The notes under the pieces were generated by a model that had not been told where the DNA came from, searched no databases, and saw nothing but the letters and a program-made list of their open reading frames with translations. Positions 48,276-57,454 of a DNA stretch of 64,000 nt are shown one piece after another; within the stretch, counting starts at the first letter, position 1; each line of letters begins with the position of its first letter. This DNA is from Oscillospiraceae bacterium (GTDB lineage Bacteria > Bacillota > Clostridia > Oscillospirales > Oscillospiraceae): contig JAGARK010000011.1 of NCBI GenBank assembly GCA_017622295.1, positions 1-64,000 on the forward strand, in the 5' to 3' direction. The position numbers and the translations under genes were made by a program.

Positions 48276-48304
48276 AGGATACCACATTTCATTTGGTAAT
48301 GCAA
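48276..48304 (-). promoter_or_regulatory. Predicted promoter of the dockerin-cohesin-sortase operon
   Basis: TTGCAT, 17 bases, TATCCT on the minus strand, with AATGAAATGTGG at the end of the spacer, a copy of the shared element. The leader to the ATG is about 160 bases and shows no recognised riboswitch. Confidence 0.68.
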
Positions 48305-48372
48305 CCCTTTTTCTTCGGTATTATTCCAAATTTTCCAACTTATTTTTTATGGATTATTGACAAAATTACCAC

Positions 48373-48441
48373 ACAAAAAAGGCCTTTTTTGCGGCCTGAA
48401 AATAAGAATCACAGGGAGTATTTAAAAGGATACTCCCTGTG
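48373..48441 (-). terminator. Double hairpin ending the type IV pilus operon
   Basis: Reading the minus strand, a 12-base perfect stem CACAGGGAGTAT / ATACTCCCTGTG starts 15 bases after the last pilus gene, then AGGCC-loop-GGCCT followed by TTTTT. On the plus strand the first hairpin is followed by T7, so it can also stop plus-strand transcripts. Together with the dockerin promoter this fills the 349-base gap at 48108-48456. Confidence 0.8.
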
Positions 48442-48456
48442 GTTTTTTTGGCTAAT

Positions 48457-49470
48457 TTATGTCCAATTCAGGATCCCGTAGCCCATAATCCGGGCATCAT
48501 TTTCAGCATATCTGCAAACCGCCACGCGGCCGTTGCTGTTGCCTTCGATGGTATGGATCCAGCCGTCTTCCACGGCCAGGACCACGCCGGTATGCTGGGC
48601 ATTTTTTTCGTCATCGACGATCCAGTCGAAGAACACGATGTCGCCGGGTTCGGGGCCTTCGGTCTTCCAGCTGTCGGTGGTCACGAAGTCCACCCAGAAA
48701 CTGTCTACGTTGGCAAATCTGGGTATCTGACCGGCCAGATACCCGCCGCATTCCTCCAGCGCCCAGGAGACGAAGCAGGCACACCAGGGCGTCTCCTCGC
48801 TCCAGCCGGGATTATCTTCATAGCTGCCGATATACCACTGGGAGTACCACTCCCCTTCTCCCCCGTCATTCAGGATCCGGCCGGTGCTTCCCATCTGGGA
48901 GGCCAGGGTGTTCAGGAAGGTCCGTACGTTCGGGGAGTTGTCCCGATTCGTAATGGCTGCAGCAAGGAGTTCTTCCGTGGTCGGTTCGTCCAGGGACATT
49001 GCCGTCACGGCATCACCTTCGGACAATGCATTCTGTGTTCCCTCCGGCATCGTTACCGGGCAGCGGATCACGGAGGTGTATTCCTCATCGGAGTCCTCCA
49101 GCTTTACGGTCAGGGTCAGAAGCCCATTTTCCCAATCTGCCTCGAAGGTATCAACGTTTTCCATGACCTGACCACCTGTGCCGGTGAGGATTTTGCCGTT
49201 TTCCAGGTAGAGCAGTTCCTCGCCATCCGTGGTCATTACCTTCCCGTCTGCGGCGTTGGTAATGGGGTTCTGAACCGCAAGTTCTTCCATGACGGTCATA
49301 CCGATCCGGATCTGATTCTGGCGGGTGACCGTGTCGTTGGACTGCCTGAAGATCCGCAGGCCGAGAAGCAAAATCGAAGTGGCCGCCAAAGTAATGATGG
49401 AACCAATGGCAATGGCGGTGAGCAGCTCAATCAGAGTCAGGCCCCGGTTGTCGCGAATGAAATGTTTCAT
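48457..49470 (-). CDS. Minor prepilin fused to a CHAP peptidoglycan-hydrolase domain
   Basis: A 337-residue protein of unusual design. Residues 1-150 are a PilW-like minor prepilin: short leader MKHFIRDNRG|LTLIELLTAIAIGSII with Glu at mature position 5, and a beta domain. Residues ~175-337 are a CHAP (NlpC/P60-related amidase or endopeptidase) domain: ETPWCACFVSWALEECGGYL with nucleophile Cys230, GDIVFFDW, and QHTGVVLAVEDGWIHTIEGN with His293. CHAP enzymes cut peptidoglycan. It overlaps the preceding minor pilin gene by 4 bases and is the last pilus gene. It could open a path through the thick wall for the pilus, or sit at the tip as a lytic head; both are inference. Both halves are read in one frame without a stop. 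Confidence 0.9.
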   Translation of the reverse strand: MKHFIRDNRGLTLIELLTAIAIGSIITLAATSILLLGLRIFRQSNDTVTRQNQIRIGMTVMEELAVQNPITNAADGKVMTTDGEELLYLENGKILTGTGGQVMENVDTFEADWENGLLTLTVKLEDSDEEYTSVIRCPVTMPEGTQNALSEGDAVTAMSLDEPTTEELLAAAITNRDNSPNVRTFLNTLASQMGSTGRILNDGGEGEWYSQWYIGSYEDNPGWSEETPWCACFVSWALEECGGYLAGQIPRFANVDSFWVDFVTTDSWKTEGPEPGDIVFFDWIVDDEKNAQHTGVVLAVEDGWIHTIEGNSNGRVAVCRYAENDARIMGYGILNWT

Positions 49471-49901
49471 TCCGCCACCTCCCCGTCATTCTCAATTGTA
49501 GAAATCTGGTAGGATATGCATTTCACACCTGTCCATCCGGAAATGAAGTATTTCTCTTCTCCCAGAACTGGCTCCATCATTTCGGCTTCCAAAAGGAGTG
49601 TACACTCGATGCGGACTGTGCCAGACTGCTTCACGTATTTGACGGTCATTTTTTCATGGTCTACTTCAGCATCCTTCAGCTCGATCGTTTGCGAAACAGG
49701 ATCAACTTTTTTCTCAAGTTCAGCCACGATCTTTTCGATCTCACCAGCTACTGCATACCGATCCTGCATCCGTTCCACCGAGGCCTGCTGATTTTTCAGG
49801 TTGCTCAGGGAGAAGGACAGAATAAAGGTCGCCACCAGGCAGATCACGACCAGGACCACCAGGACCAGCACCAGGGAGTAGCCTTCGTTATGCTTTCTCA
49901 T
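49467..49901 (-). CDS. PilX/GspK-like minor pilin
   Basis: A 144-residue protein with a short polar start and a hydrophobic helix, MRKHNEGYSLVLVLVVLVVI, in which the usual Glu at mature position 5 is Leu. Absence of that Glu is typical of minor pilins that sit at the tip (GspK/PilX type). The rest is a helix (NLKNQQASVERMQDRYAVAG) and a small beta domain with one Cys pair candidate (C97 and C130 region). It overlaps both neighbours by 4 bases and is part of the minor-pilin set. Confidence 0.82.
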   Translation of the reverse strand: MRKHNEGYSLVLVLVVLVVICLVATFILSFSLSNLKNQQASVERMQDRYAVAGEIEKIVAELEKKVDPVSQTIELKDAEVDHEKMTVKYVKQSGTVRIECTLLLEAEMMEPVLGEEKYFISGWTGVKCISYQISTIENDGEVAE

Positions 49902-50305
49902 TCGGCCCCCTCCTCTTCTGCCGCGAGGTCCGCGGCACGGATGGCAGTGGTTACAGCGACCAGCCCATCGTTGTCAGTTACTTCCACGATATAATGCGTG
50001 GGTTCTTCACCATTCACCGAATAAGCAGCTTCTGCGTCCAGTTTTGTAACGACGGCAACCGCAGGGAACCTGTCCGAACCGTCAACCACATCGTATTCCG
50101 TGGAGGCGCCGGTAATGCCTTCAGCCATCAGTGTTTCCACGGCGGAGGAGACGGCAAGCCGGGCCTGAAGCACCTGTTCAGCCTTGGCGTTCATCCGCAG
50201 GGAAAGCAGCAGGCTGCTGCAAACAGGAATCACAATGCCCGCCAGAATCGCGATGGCCACCAGAACCTCGATCATGGTAAAGCCGCCGTTGTTTTCTCGT
50301 CTCAT
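49898..50305 (-). CDS. PilV/GspI-like minor prepilin
   Basis: About 135 residues from the ATG after AAAGGAGGAG (a longer frame to 50383 has no ribosome site). Leader MRRENNGG|FTMIEVLVAIAILAGIVI with Glu at mature position 5, then a helix and a small beta domain. Processed by PilD. Minor pilins of this kind start pilus assembly. Confidence 0.88.
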   Translation of the reverse strand: MRRENNGGFTMIEVLVAIAILAGIVIPVCSSLLLSLRMNAKAEQVLQARLAVSSAVETLMAEGITGASTEYDVVDGSDRFPAVAVVTKLDAEAAYSVNGEEPTHYIVEVTDNDGLVAVTTAIRAADLAAEEEGAE

Positions 50306-50339
50306 GTTCGTCTCCTCCTTTCCGCGTTCTCGTAACTGC

Positions 50340-50966
50340 TTAATCAAAGATGTTTTCCTTACCGGTCTCGGGAATTGCCACATCGGGAGCGGTGTACTCC
50401 AGAGCTTCGGTATTCATCGTGTACAGGATCAGGGTCAGCGCGCCGGCTGCGATATCCTTATCGGCATCATAGGCGATGGTCGCATTGTAAACAGATGCGA
50501 TCCGGTTATCCGTTGCCAGATAATCGATCATTTCCTTGAAGCCTTCATAGGTAGTCTCGTAGTTGACAGTGATCAGCAGGCCTTCCAGGGTGGAGCCGTC
50601 CTGCAGCGCAGCCAGGGGAATGGCCTCGCCGAAGGCGAACTGGATCTCCGTGTCAAAGAGGGTCTCCAGATACAGAACGTACATGATCTGGTCCTCTTCC
50701 TTCAGCTCCACGGGGAACTTGCGGTACAGGTCCAGGCGGCTGGCCTCAATTTCCTTGACGGCATCCTCCAGCTCATCCTGAATGTCCTTGTACTTCAGGT
50801 TCTCTGCGATCTTTTCCTGCATGCTCGTGATCATCATCTCGAGCTGCTGCTGGCGAAGCTCATACACGAGCTTCTGGGACTGATACTTGTCAATGAAGAC
50901 GAACACTGCCAGTGCCAGAAGAATGACAGCAATGATCACTTTCCAGTATTTACCCAGGAATCTCAT
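50340..50966 (-). CDS. PilO-like pilus alignment protein
   Basis: About 208 residues. The ATG at 50966 shares its A with the stop TGA of the PilM-PilN gene (TGATG); GGAGGTGGATGAG lies before it. A short cytoplasmic start, one membrane helix (about 10-27), a coiled coil (KLVYELRQQQLEMMITSMQE) and a ferredoxin-like domain with LLITVNYETTYEGFKEMIDY, the PilO pattern. With PilM and PilN it links the cytoplasmic ATPases to the pilus across the membrane. Confidence 0.85.
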   Translation of the reverse strand: MRFLGKYWKVIIAVILLALAVFVFIDKYQSQKLVYELRQQQLEMMITSMQEKIAENLKYKDIQDELEDAVKEIEASRLDLYRKFPVELKEEDQIMYVLYLETLFDTEIQFAFGEAIPLAALQDGSTLEGLLITVNYETTYEGFKEMIDYLATDNRIASVYNATIAYDADKDIAAGALTLILYTMNTEALEYTAPDVAIPETGKENIFD

Positions 50967-53900
50967 CACTCATCCACCTCCAGACGCTCGATCTTGTCAT
51001 CGTAGTACAGGCCCTTACGGTTCAGCTCTTCGTTCTTCAGGTCTTCGTTGTAGTTCAGGACCACAGCAAAGAAGATACGCTTGTCTGCAGGAGCGGCCTG
51101 CTGACCGCCGCCACCGCCACCGTCGCCGTTGGCGTTATTGAGAGCCGCATTTAGAGCATCCACTGCAATTTCCTTGTTGAGTTCAAAAAGTCTTTCATCC
51201 AGAGCCTTATTATTGGTAGTCTTAGTTCCCGTATCCTTATAACCATTGTAGTAGTTATCAAACATCGTCATAATGGGTACATTTTTAATTGCGCTTTTAT
51301 TGAGGAGATAAGCTACAAGCAGATTTTTTAACTCAGCATCAACGTTTCCTTCTCGCACAAAATCGTCAAGAATCTTCTGAGTTGAAGCATCCTTTACAGT
51401 ACCTTCCATGAGATAGTGAGCAATCAACTCATCACCATCACTAACACCATTCCCATCACTATCAGCTTGATCACTAGTAGTGCCATTATTCAAATACAAC
51501 AACAGCCACAGTGCTGCTTCCTCAATACCTTCTCCGGGCTCTTCGGAATCCGAAGGCTTACTGGGTTCGGTAGCATCGGTGGGGTCAGAAGGATTGGTGG
51601 GATCGGCAGGCTTGGTGGGAGTCGTAGGCTCAGTGGGGAAGAGTTCTTCCAGCGCGTTCTTGCATCTTTCAATCCAGTCATCCAGAACCTCATTTCCAGT
51701 AGTTCCGTTTTCCAGATAGTTTTCGATCAGCTTGCGCATGGTTTCATTCTCGATGGCATCGGGATTCTCCTCATACAGTTCCAGCAAGGCCTTCATAATC
51801 TCATCGGACTTGCCGCTGTTAATGAAGCTGTCAAGAATCGGATCCAGCTCCGTACCGCTGGAGCCCGTTTCAAAATACAGGACGATGTTGTCGATGTATT
51901 CTTCGCTGCCCGGAACCAGGTGGCCATACTGCATATACGTCTTGAGCACCATTTCGAGGAACAGATCAGTGGTAGCATCATCGCCCCCGGGCCCGGTGGG
52001 ATCAACAGGAACCGTGGGCTGCGTGACGTCACCGGGTTCGGTGGGAGGCTCAGTGGTGCCGGGCTCCGTGGGATTCAGCTCGTTATTCACCCGCTTGATC
52101 ACACTCTTGGTCTGAGCGGAGAGCAGAGAATTCAGAACACCGTTCAGGCCGGAGAAATTGGAGTTGAATGCACCGTCCAGCACATCGGAGATCACGGAAT
52201 TCATATCCAGGTAAGGCAGCTCCACAGCGGATTCCAGTTCCTTGAGCTCCGCCTCCAGATAGTAGACATACCAGTCTTCCATCTCCTCATTGCCGCAGAT
52301 AACCTTTTCCGCAGCGCTCAGCGCGTCATAGGAGCTGTCGTAGGTGGTCATGATGTCCACCAGCAGTTCGATATCGCCCTGCAGGTCGGCAACAGATCTG
52401 TGTCTGTAAACGGAGATGATGGAAGAATCCCTGAGTTCCAGCTGCCGCTCGATGTAGGGTCCCAGAGAACCGCCGGTCAGGTAATCCCGATACAGCATGG
52501 ACTCGGCAGCGTTCATGGCGAAGGGGTTGGTGGTACACATGGCAGTGAAGGCGTTGCTGCGGACCTCGTAGGTCAGCTCGGCGCCGACCGCCTTCTGAAG
52601 GTCAGCCAGCGTGTCATACTGATTGGTCAGCTGCAGGGGGTAAGCCTGCTCCAGCTCGCCTATCCGGTCGGTGACGTTGGTGCCCATGCCCAAATGGTAG
52701 GCCACGGCATAGGCGTTCAGGTCGGCAGTCAAGGCCTCGTTCATGGCGTCCCACTGCTCGGCGGTCAGCTCCTGACTGGAGCTGCCTTCGGCAGGCGCCT
52801 GCTCAGCAGCTGCGGAGCCGTAGCTCTCGGCAGGGCCGTTGCCGCCACCCTGGAGGGGAGAGATTGCCATCACATCAGCGTACTTCATATCACGCAGAGC
52901 CATGATCAGGTAGGCTGCCTCTTCCTTCGTCTCGGTGGCGAAGGTCACATTCAGGCCGCTGGCGCCGATCTCCATACCCACGACGCTGGCGTTGTCGGGC
53001 AGGAGGTCCTCCAGCTCTTCCATAGCCAGAACCAGATTGTTGTTGTAGGTCTGCAGATTGGTGAAGATGGTCTCCCAGTCATTGCTGTACGCGTTGTACA
53101 GCTGATCGTAGTTATCGTAGTTCTTGGAGTATTCGGAAACCTGCGCATACTGGATGGTCAGGGTCTGGCTTTCGTTTTCCAGGCCGCTGATGCGGGTGTT
53201 CCAGGTCAACTGGGCCGACAGGGTGAACAGAATCACGCCCACCAGCACAACGCCGCAGCCCAGCAGCAGCAGATACTGCCACAGCTGGCTCTTGACTTCC
53301 TTCCGGGCCTTGCCGGCAACGTTCAGCGTGGCAATGCCGAAGTCCAGCTCCGTCCGGGCGGCGCCGACGCACAGCACCAGACCCATATCATAGCCCGCAT
53401 CCATCACGGCAACGGGAATGCCCAGCATGTCTGCCAGCTCCGCAACCAGCTGTCTGTCTCTGGCGTGACAGCCGGAGGCAATGCCGGTGATGGTGTTGTC
53501 CCAGCCGCCTTCCATGGAGCGGTAGTACTCAAGCATCATGGCCAGCTCGCTGAACTGATAAGTCGGGTCGCTGCCGCAGCGGATGATGCGCTGCATCACC
53601 ACCTGGTTTCCCTTTACGAAGGTCATGCCCAGCAGGTCCTGCTCCAGCAGCAGGTGCAGCTTGGTCTCACCATCCCGGGCACGGGCCAAAGCAGCGGCAT
53701 CTTCGACGTGCTGCTTGCCTTTCTTGCCGGTCTTTACCGCTGCGGAAAAGGACGCGCCGGCAGCGGTTGCAATGCCGTGACCGCAGTAGTCGATGGCTGC
53801 CACAGACAGACCACAGGCATTGGCTACGCTATAGTAGGGCTGCAGCATCGCATTGGGAACTGCCCACAGCTGAACCGACAGCTCCTTCAGGCCGCCTTCG

Positions 53901-54283
53901 CCCTGCTTGGGTCCGATGACCTGCCAGACCAGATTGTATTCCTGGGTATCCACCGGGAAATACATATCCGCGTTGGAGCGCAGCAGCTTCTCCAGCTTGG
54001 AAGCGGGCAGGTCCGGGGTGGTGACGGTCTCCGTGATGATCTGAGAGGTGCACAGGGTGAACACTGCCTGGCGCACTCTCTTGAATTCAGGTTCTTCCAG
54101 GGCTTTTTTCAGCATGGCCCGGACGGCTTCAGGGTTTCGTATGACGCCGTCATCCACCGCGCCGGCCGTGGTGGGCATTGCCACCGCGTGCAGGATCTCA
54201 GACCCATTGCCCAACAGGACAATCCGGGTTTCTTCCCTGCCCAGCTGAATCGCCAGAACCTTTCCTGTAATTATATTGCTCAT
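50966..54283 (-). CDS. PilM-PilN fusion with a very long extracellular insertion
   Basis: About 1105 residues, start at the ATG after AGAGGAGGAA. Residues ~1-330 are PilM, the cytoplasmic actin-like ATPase (GKVLAIQLGREETRIVLL, TPDLPASKLEKLLRSNADMY, AAIDYCGHGIA). Then a membrane helix (WQYLLLLGCGVVLVGVILF) and a PilN domain with coiled coil and a ferredoxin-like part (SVVGMEIGASGLNVTFATET). PilM and PilN are normally separate. From about 490 to 1060 comes a stretch with no family match: helices, two PTEP/DPTNPSDPT linkers near 735 and 900 and a calcium-loop-like DSDGNGVSDGDEL near 950. The final ~35 residues (FFAVVLNYNEDLKNEELNRK) look like the missing last strand of PilN, so the block is an insertion. 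It may contact the wall. Confidence 0.87.
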   Translation of the reverse strand: MSNIITGKVLAIQLGREETRIVLLGNGSEILHAVAMPTTAGAVDDGVIRNPEAVRAMLKKALEEPEFKRVRQAVFTLCTSQIITETVTTPDLPASKLEKLLRSNADMYFPVDTQEYNLVWQVIGPKQGEGGLKELSVQLWAVPNAMLQPYYSVANACGLSVAAIDYCGHGIATAAGASFSAAVKTGKKGKQHVEDAAALARARDGETKLHLLLEQDLLGMTFVKGNQVVMQRIIRCGSDPTYQFSELAMMLEYYRSMEGGWDNTITGIASGCHARDRQLVAELADMLGIPVAVMDAGYDMGLVLCVGAARTELDFGIATLNVAGKARKEVKSQLWQYLLLLGCGVVLVGVILFTLSAQLTWNTRISGLENESQTLTIQYAQVSEYSKNYDNYDQLYNAYSNDWETIFTNLQTYNNNLVLAMEELEDLLPDNASVVGMEIGASGLNVTFATETKEEAAYLIMALRDMKYADVMAISPLQGGGNGPAESYGSAAAEQAPAEGSSSQELTAEQWDAMNEALTADLNAYAVAYHLGMGTNVTDRIGELEQAYPLQLTNQYDTLADLQKAVGAELTYEVRSNAFTAMCTTNPFAMNAAESMLYRDYLTGGSLGPYIERQLELRDSSIISVYRHRSVADLQGDIELLVDIMTTYDSSYDALSAAEKVICGNEEMEDWYVYYLEAELKELESAVELPYLDMNSVISDVLDGAFNSNFSGLNGVLNSLLSAQTKSVIKRVNNELNPTEPGTTEPPTEPGDVTQPTVPVDPTGPGGDDATTDLFLEMVLKTYMQYGHLVPGSEEYIDNIVLYFETGSSGTELDPILDSFINSGKSDEIMKALLELYEENPDAIENETMRKLIENYLENGTTGNEVLDDWIERCKNALEELFPTEPTTPTKPADPTNPSDPTDATEPSKPSDSEEPGEGIEEAALWLLLYLNNGTTSDQADSDGNGVSDGDELIAHYLMEGTVKDASTQKILDDFVREGNVDAELKNLLVAYLLNKSAIKNVPIMTMFDNYYNGYKDTGTKTTNNKALDERLFELNKEIAVDALNAALNNANGDGGGGGGQQAAPADKRIFFAVVLNYNEDLKNEELNRKGLYYDDKIERLEVDE

Positions 54284-54358
54284 ATTATTCCTCCTCTGGA
54301 CCGTACGAAACAATCCAGTTGTCAGTTGGCAGCCTTACCAATCCGAGGCACCTGTAAA

Positions 54359-55108
54359 TTACAGCCCAAAGAGGCTGAGATATGCGTTAATCAGAGGTTC
54401 ACCCAGCAGTGCGGAGAACCAGATTCCGGCGGCGAGATATGGGCCGAAGGCCAGCTTGCTCCCGGCCCCCCGCTTCATGCGGGCCGAATGGATCAGGGCT
54501 CCCGCCAGACTGCCCGCCAGAACAGCCAGAATCATTTTCGGCCAGCCCAGCAGCAGGCCTGCGGCGCCCACCAGCTTCACATCGCCCATACCCAGGCCAT
54601 TGCCTCCGGTGAGGATGTGCAGCAGCAGGAACACCAGGCTCACCGCCAGCATGCCGATCAGATAGAAAAGCCACTGCTCCAGATCCGTCACCAGCCGGAT
54701 TACACCCAGGATGAGGATCACCAGATTGATGACATTGGGGATGATGTACTCCCGCCAGTCGATGACCGAGGCCACCAGCAGCGCCGAAAACAGCAGGCAG
54801 TACAGTGCCACCGTCAGCCACTGGCCCCGGAAGAGGATGCCGGTCAGCAGCCACATCAGGCCGTTGAGCGCCTCCACCATCGGGTACCGGGCGGAGATCT
54901 TCGCGCCGCAGCTGCGGCACCTGCCGCCCAGGGCCAGCCAGCCTAGAACGGGAACGGTCCGCAGCCCTTTCAGCTCTGCACCGCAGGCGCTGCACCCGGC
55001 AGGCCGCCGGGAATATTCCTCCCTGGGCAGGCAGTAGATCAGGTCATTGCAGACACTGCCCACGCCGATGCCCAGCAGGAAGAGAATCAGAAGAATCAAA
55101 AGGTCCAT
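54359..55108 (-). CDS. pilD: Type IV prepilin peptidase / N-methyltransferase
   Basis: A 249-residue polytopic membrane aspartyl protease (A24 family). N-terminal zinc-type Cys pairs CSACGAELKG and CRSCGAKISARYP point to the methyltransferase-bearing form; catalytic Asp residues lie in SVIDWREYIIPN and GMGDVKLVGAAGLLLG. It cuts the leaders of the prepilins at 17.2, 23.8, 48.5 and 49.9 kb after Gly. Gap of 42 bases behind PilC; strong AAAGGAGGG. Confidence 0.93.
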   Translation of the reverse strand: MDLLILLILFLLGIGVGSVCNDLIYCLPREEYSRRPAGCSACGAELKGLRTVPVLGWLALGGRCRSCGAKISARYPMVEALNGLMWLLTGILFRGQWLTVALYCLLFSALLVASVIDWREYIIPNVINLVILILGVIRLVTDLEQWLFYLIGMLAVSLVFLLLHILTGGNGLGMGDVKLVGAAGLLLGWPKMILAVLAGSLAGALIHSARMKRGAGSKLAFGPYLAAGIWFSALLGEPLINAYLSLFGL

Positions 55109-55150
55109 TGCACCCTCCTTTGTAAATCCTGCTCTGCCATTCCCGACCGC

Positions 55151-56368
55151 TTACAGATACTGGTCGTAAGCCTTGGTCATATTCATCATAGGCAGGAAGA
55201 TGGACAGCACAATGATCAGAACGAATACCGCCAGGACCAGCATGATACAGGGCTCCATCAGAGACAGCAGGCTCTGGGTGGCGTCCTGGACCTCGTCGTC
55301 GTAGTAATCGGCGGTCTTGGTCAGCATACCCTGCAGGTCACCGGTCTCTTCGCCGATGGCCACCAGGTTATAGACCATGGGAGGGAACAATCCCGTATCC
55401 TGCAGCGCGGCGTTGAGGGGCCAACCCTCGGACACCATGGTGCGGCAGGTCTGAACCGCCTCCCGGAAGTAGATGTTGTTCATGTTGATGGCCACCAGCT
55501 CCAGGCTGTCCGTCAGGGAAAGGCCGGAGCCCAGCAGCAGAGAAAGGGTGCGGCAGAAGGTGGCGCATTCGGAGCGGACGGTCAGCAGCTTCACCACCGG
55601 GATCTTCCGGGCGAACCAGCCGAAGAAGTGCTGGCCCTTGTTGGTGCGCTTGAACAACAGGCCGCCAATGACCAGCACCAGCAGGATGATGACAAGCAGC
55701 CACCACCAGGCAACGAACCAGTCGCTGACTGCCATGACGCACTTGGTCAGGTAAGGCAGCTCCATGTTCATTTCCGCAAAGGTCTGCAGGAAGGTGGGGA
55801 TGATCTTGACCATCATGACGATCAGCACCACGACCATGACCACGATCAGAACGCAGGGATAGACCATCGCCTTGCCGACGGCGGCTTTGGTCCGCTTGGC
55901 CTTGTCAAACCAGTCTTCCATCTGTCGGAAGGATTCTTCCAGATTACCGGATTCCTCACCGGCGGCGATCATGTTGCAGAGCATGCCGGAGAAGATCTTC
56001 GGGTGTCTGCGCATGGAGCCTGCCAGGGTCTCACCCTTTTCAATGGCGGCCTGCATCTCGCGGATGGCCGCGGCCAGCTTTTTATTTTCGGTCTGCTGGC
56101 CCAGCATGGCCAGAACCGCAGAAACCGGGACACCGGCTCTCAGAATGGACTGAAACTGGCGGCAGAAAATTGCCATATCCTTGGCGGTGGGGTTGCCCAG
56201 GAAGGGCAGCTCAATGTCCCTGTTCAGGACGTTGAGCTCCTTGATCTCAAGGATGCTGTAGCCGATGGCGCGCAGGGAGTTCTTGGCGGTCTCCACGGAG
56301 GAGGCATCCAGAGTATCCTTCACGCGCTTGCCGGCGCGATTGATCGCTATGTAGCTGTAAGAGGGCAT
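55151..56368 (-). CDS. pilC: PilC inner-membrane platform protein
   Basis: A 405-residue GspF/PilC-family protein: N-terminal linker (YSYIAINRAGKRVKDTLDAS), two repeated GspF domains (FCRQFQSILRAGVPVSAVLA and FCRTLSLLLGSGLSLTDSLE) and three membrane helices, ending near the last (CIMLVLAVFVLIIVLSIFLP). It anchors the assembly and retraction ATPases. It starts 3 bases after PilT with its GGGGAGG site inside PilT's end. Confidence 0.95.
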   Translation of the reverse strand: MPSYSYIAINRAGKRVKDTLDASSVETAKNSLRAIGYSILEIKELNVLNRDIELPFLGNPTAKDMAIFCRQFQSILRAGVPVSAVLAMLGQQTENKKLAAAIREMQAAIEKGETLAGSMRRHPKIFSGMLCNMIAAGEESGNLEESFRQMEDWFDKAKRTKAAVGKAMVYPCVLIVVMVVVLIVMMVKIIPTFLQTFAEMNMELPYLTKCVMAVSDWFVAWWWLLVIILLVLVIGGLLFKRTNKGQHFFGWFARKIPVVKLLTVRSECATFCRTLSLLLGSGLSLTDSLELVAINMNNIYFREAVQTCRTMVSEGWPLNAALQDTGLFPPMVYNLVAIGEETGDLQGMLTKTADYYDDEVQDATQSLLSLMEPCIMLVLAVFVLIIVLSIFLPMMNMTKAYDQYL

Positions 56369-56371
56369 AAT

Positions 56372-57430
56372 TTAGAACCTCCCCAGTTGATTTCGCAGTG
56401 CCGCGGGATCATTCGCGACCTCCATGGCAGTATCCAGCGTAACCTGATGGCTGCGGACCAGATCTGCCAGGGCATCATCCAGCAGCTGCATGCCCTGGCG
56501 TTTGCCGGTCTGCATGGCGCTGGTGATCTGGAAGCTCTTGTTCTGACGGATCAGGCTGCGGACAGCGGGTGTGGCCACCAGGATTTCGTAAGCCGCCACA
56601 CGGCCGCCGCCGATCTTGGGCAGCAGAGCCTTGGCGATTGCGCATTCCAGAACGTCCGCCAGCTGGATGCGGATCTGCTCCTGCTGCTCCGGCGGGAATA
56701 CGTCGATGATACGGTCGATGGTGTTGGCCGCACCCTTGGTATGCAGGGTGCCGAAGACCAGATGTCCGGTCTCCGCGGCGGTGATGGCGGTGGAGATGGT
56801 TTCCAGGTCGCGCATCTCGCCCACCAGGATGACGTCCGGGTCCTGACGCAGCGCAGCCCGGAGGCCGGCGGCAAAGCTGCCGGTATCGTCACCGACTTCG
56901 CGCTGATTGATGATGCACTTGTCGGGGGTATAGACAAATTCGATGGGGTTTTCCAGCGTGATGATATGACGGCGGCGGGTGTGGTTGATATGGTCCAGCA
57001 TAGCCGCCAGGGTAGAGCTCTTACCGGAGCCCGTAGGGCCGGTAAGAAGCACCAGGCCGCGGGGCTTTTCCGCCATATCTACGAAAATCTGGCTCAGTCC
57101 CAGACTTTCCATGGTAGGGATTTCCAGCGGCAGCATACGCAGCGCCAGCGCGGTGCGGCCCTGCTGATAGAAGGCGTTGCAGCGCATACGGATGGTGCCG
57201 TCAAAGGTCACGGCGAAGTCGATCTCGCCGGTGGTCTTCAGCTCCTCCAGCTGCTTGTCGTTGGCCAACTGGCGGACCGCAGCGGCAACATCCGCTTCGA
57301 CCAGCGGCTCATCCGCCGCATTCACCAGATCGCCGTCGATGCGGTAGATCGGAGGCAGGCCTACAGTCAGATGCAGGTCGGAAGCCTCCCGTTCCACCGC
57401 GGTATGTACGATTTCTTTAAAATTATTCAT
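56372..57430 (-). CDS. pilT: PilT pilus retraction ATPase
   Basis: A 352-residue secretion-superfamily ATPase: ASDLHLTVGLPPIYRIDGDL, Walker A LLTGPTGSGKSSTLAAMLDH, the Asp box region ITLENPIEFVY, Walker B RQDPDVILVGEMRDLETI and the His box TGHLVFGTLHTKGAANTIDR. The AIRNLIR-type motif appears as PAVRSLIRQNKSFQI. It depolymerises pili to give twitching or DNA uptake. Gap of 24 bases behind PilB. Confidence 0.95.
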   Translation of the reverse strand: MNNFKEIVHTAVEREASDLHLTVGLPPIYRIDGDLVNAADEPLVEADVAAAVRQLANDKQLEELKTTGEIDFAVTFDGTIRMRCNAFYQQGRTALALRMLPLEIPTMESLGLSQIFVDMAEKPRGLVLLTGPTGSGKSSTLAAMLDHINHTRRRHIITLENPIEFVYTPDKCIINQREVGDDTGSFAAGLRAALRQDPDVILVGEMRDLETISTAITAAETGHLVFGTLHTKGAANTIDRIIDVFPPEQQEQIRIQLADVLECAIAKALLPKIGGGRVAAYEILVATPAVRSLIRQNKSFQITSAMQTGKRQGMQLLDDALADLVRSHQVTLDTAMEVANDPAALRNQLGRF

Positions 57431-57454
57431 GAATGCTCCTTGCCAGGTGAGCTT

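Noticed and set aside
51416-54946. A 1176-codon plus-strand open frame opposite PilM-PilN
   Set aside because: Shadow of the PilM-PilN coding strand, running on into PilD antisense, with no start context.
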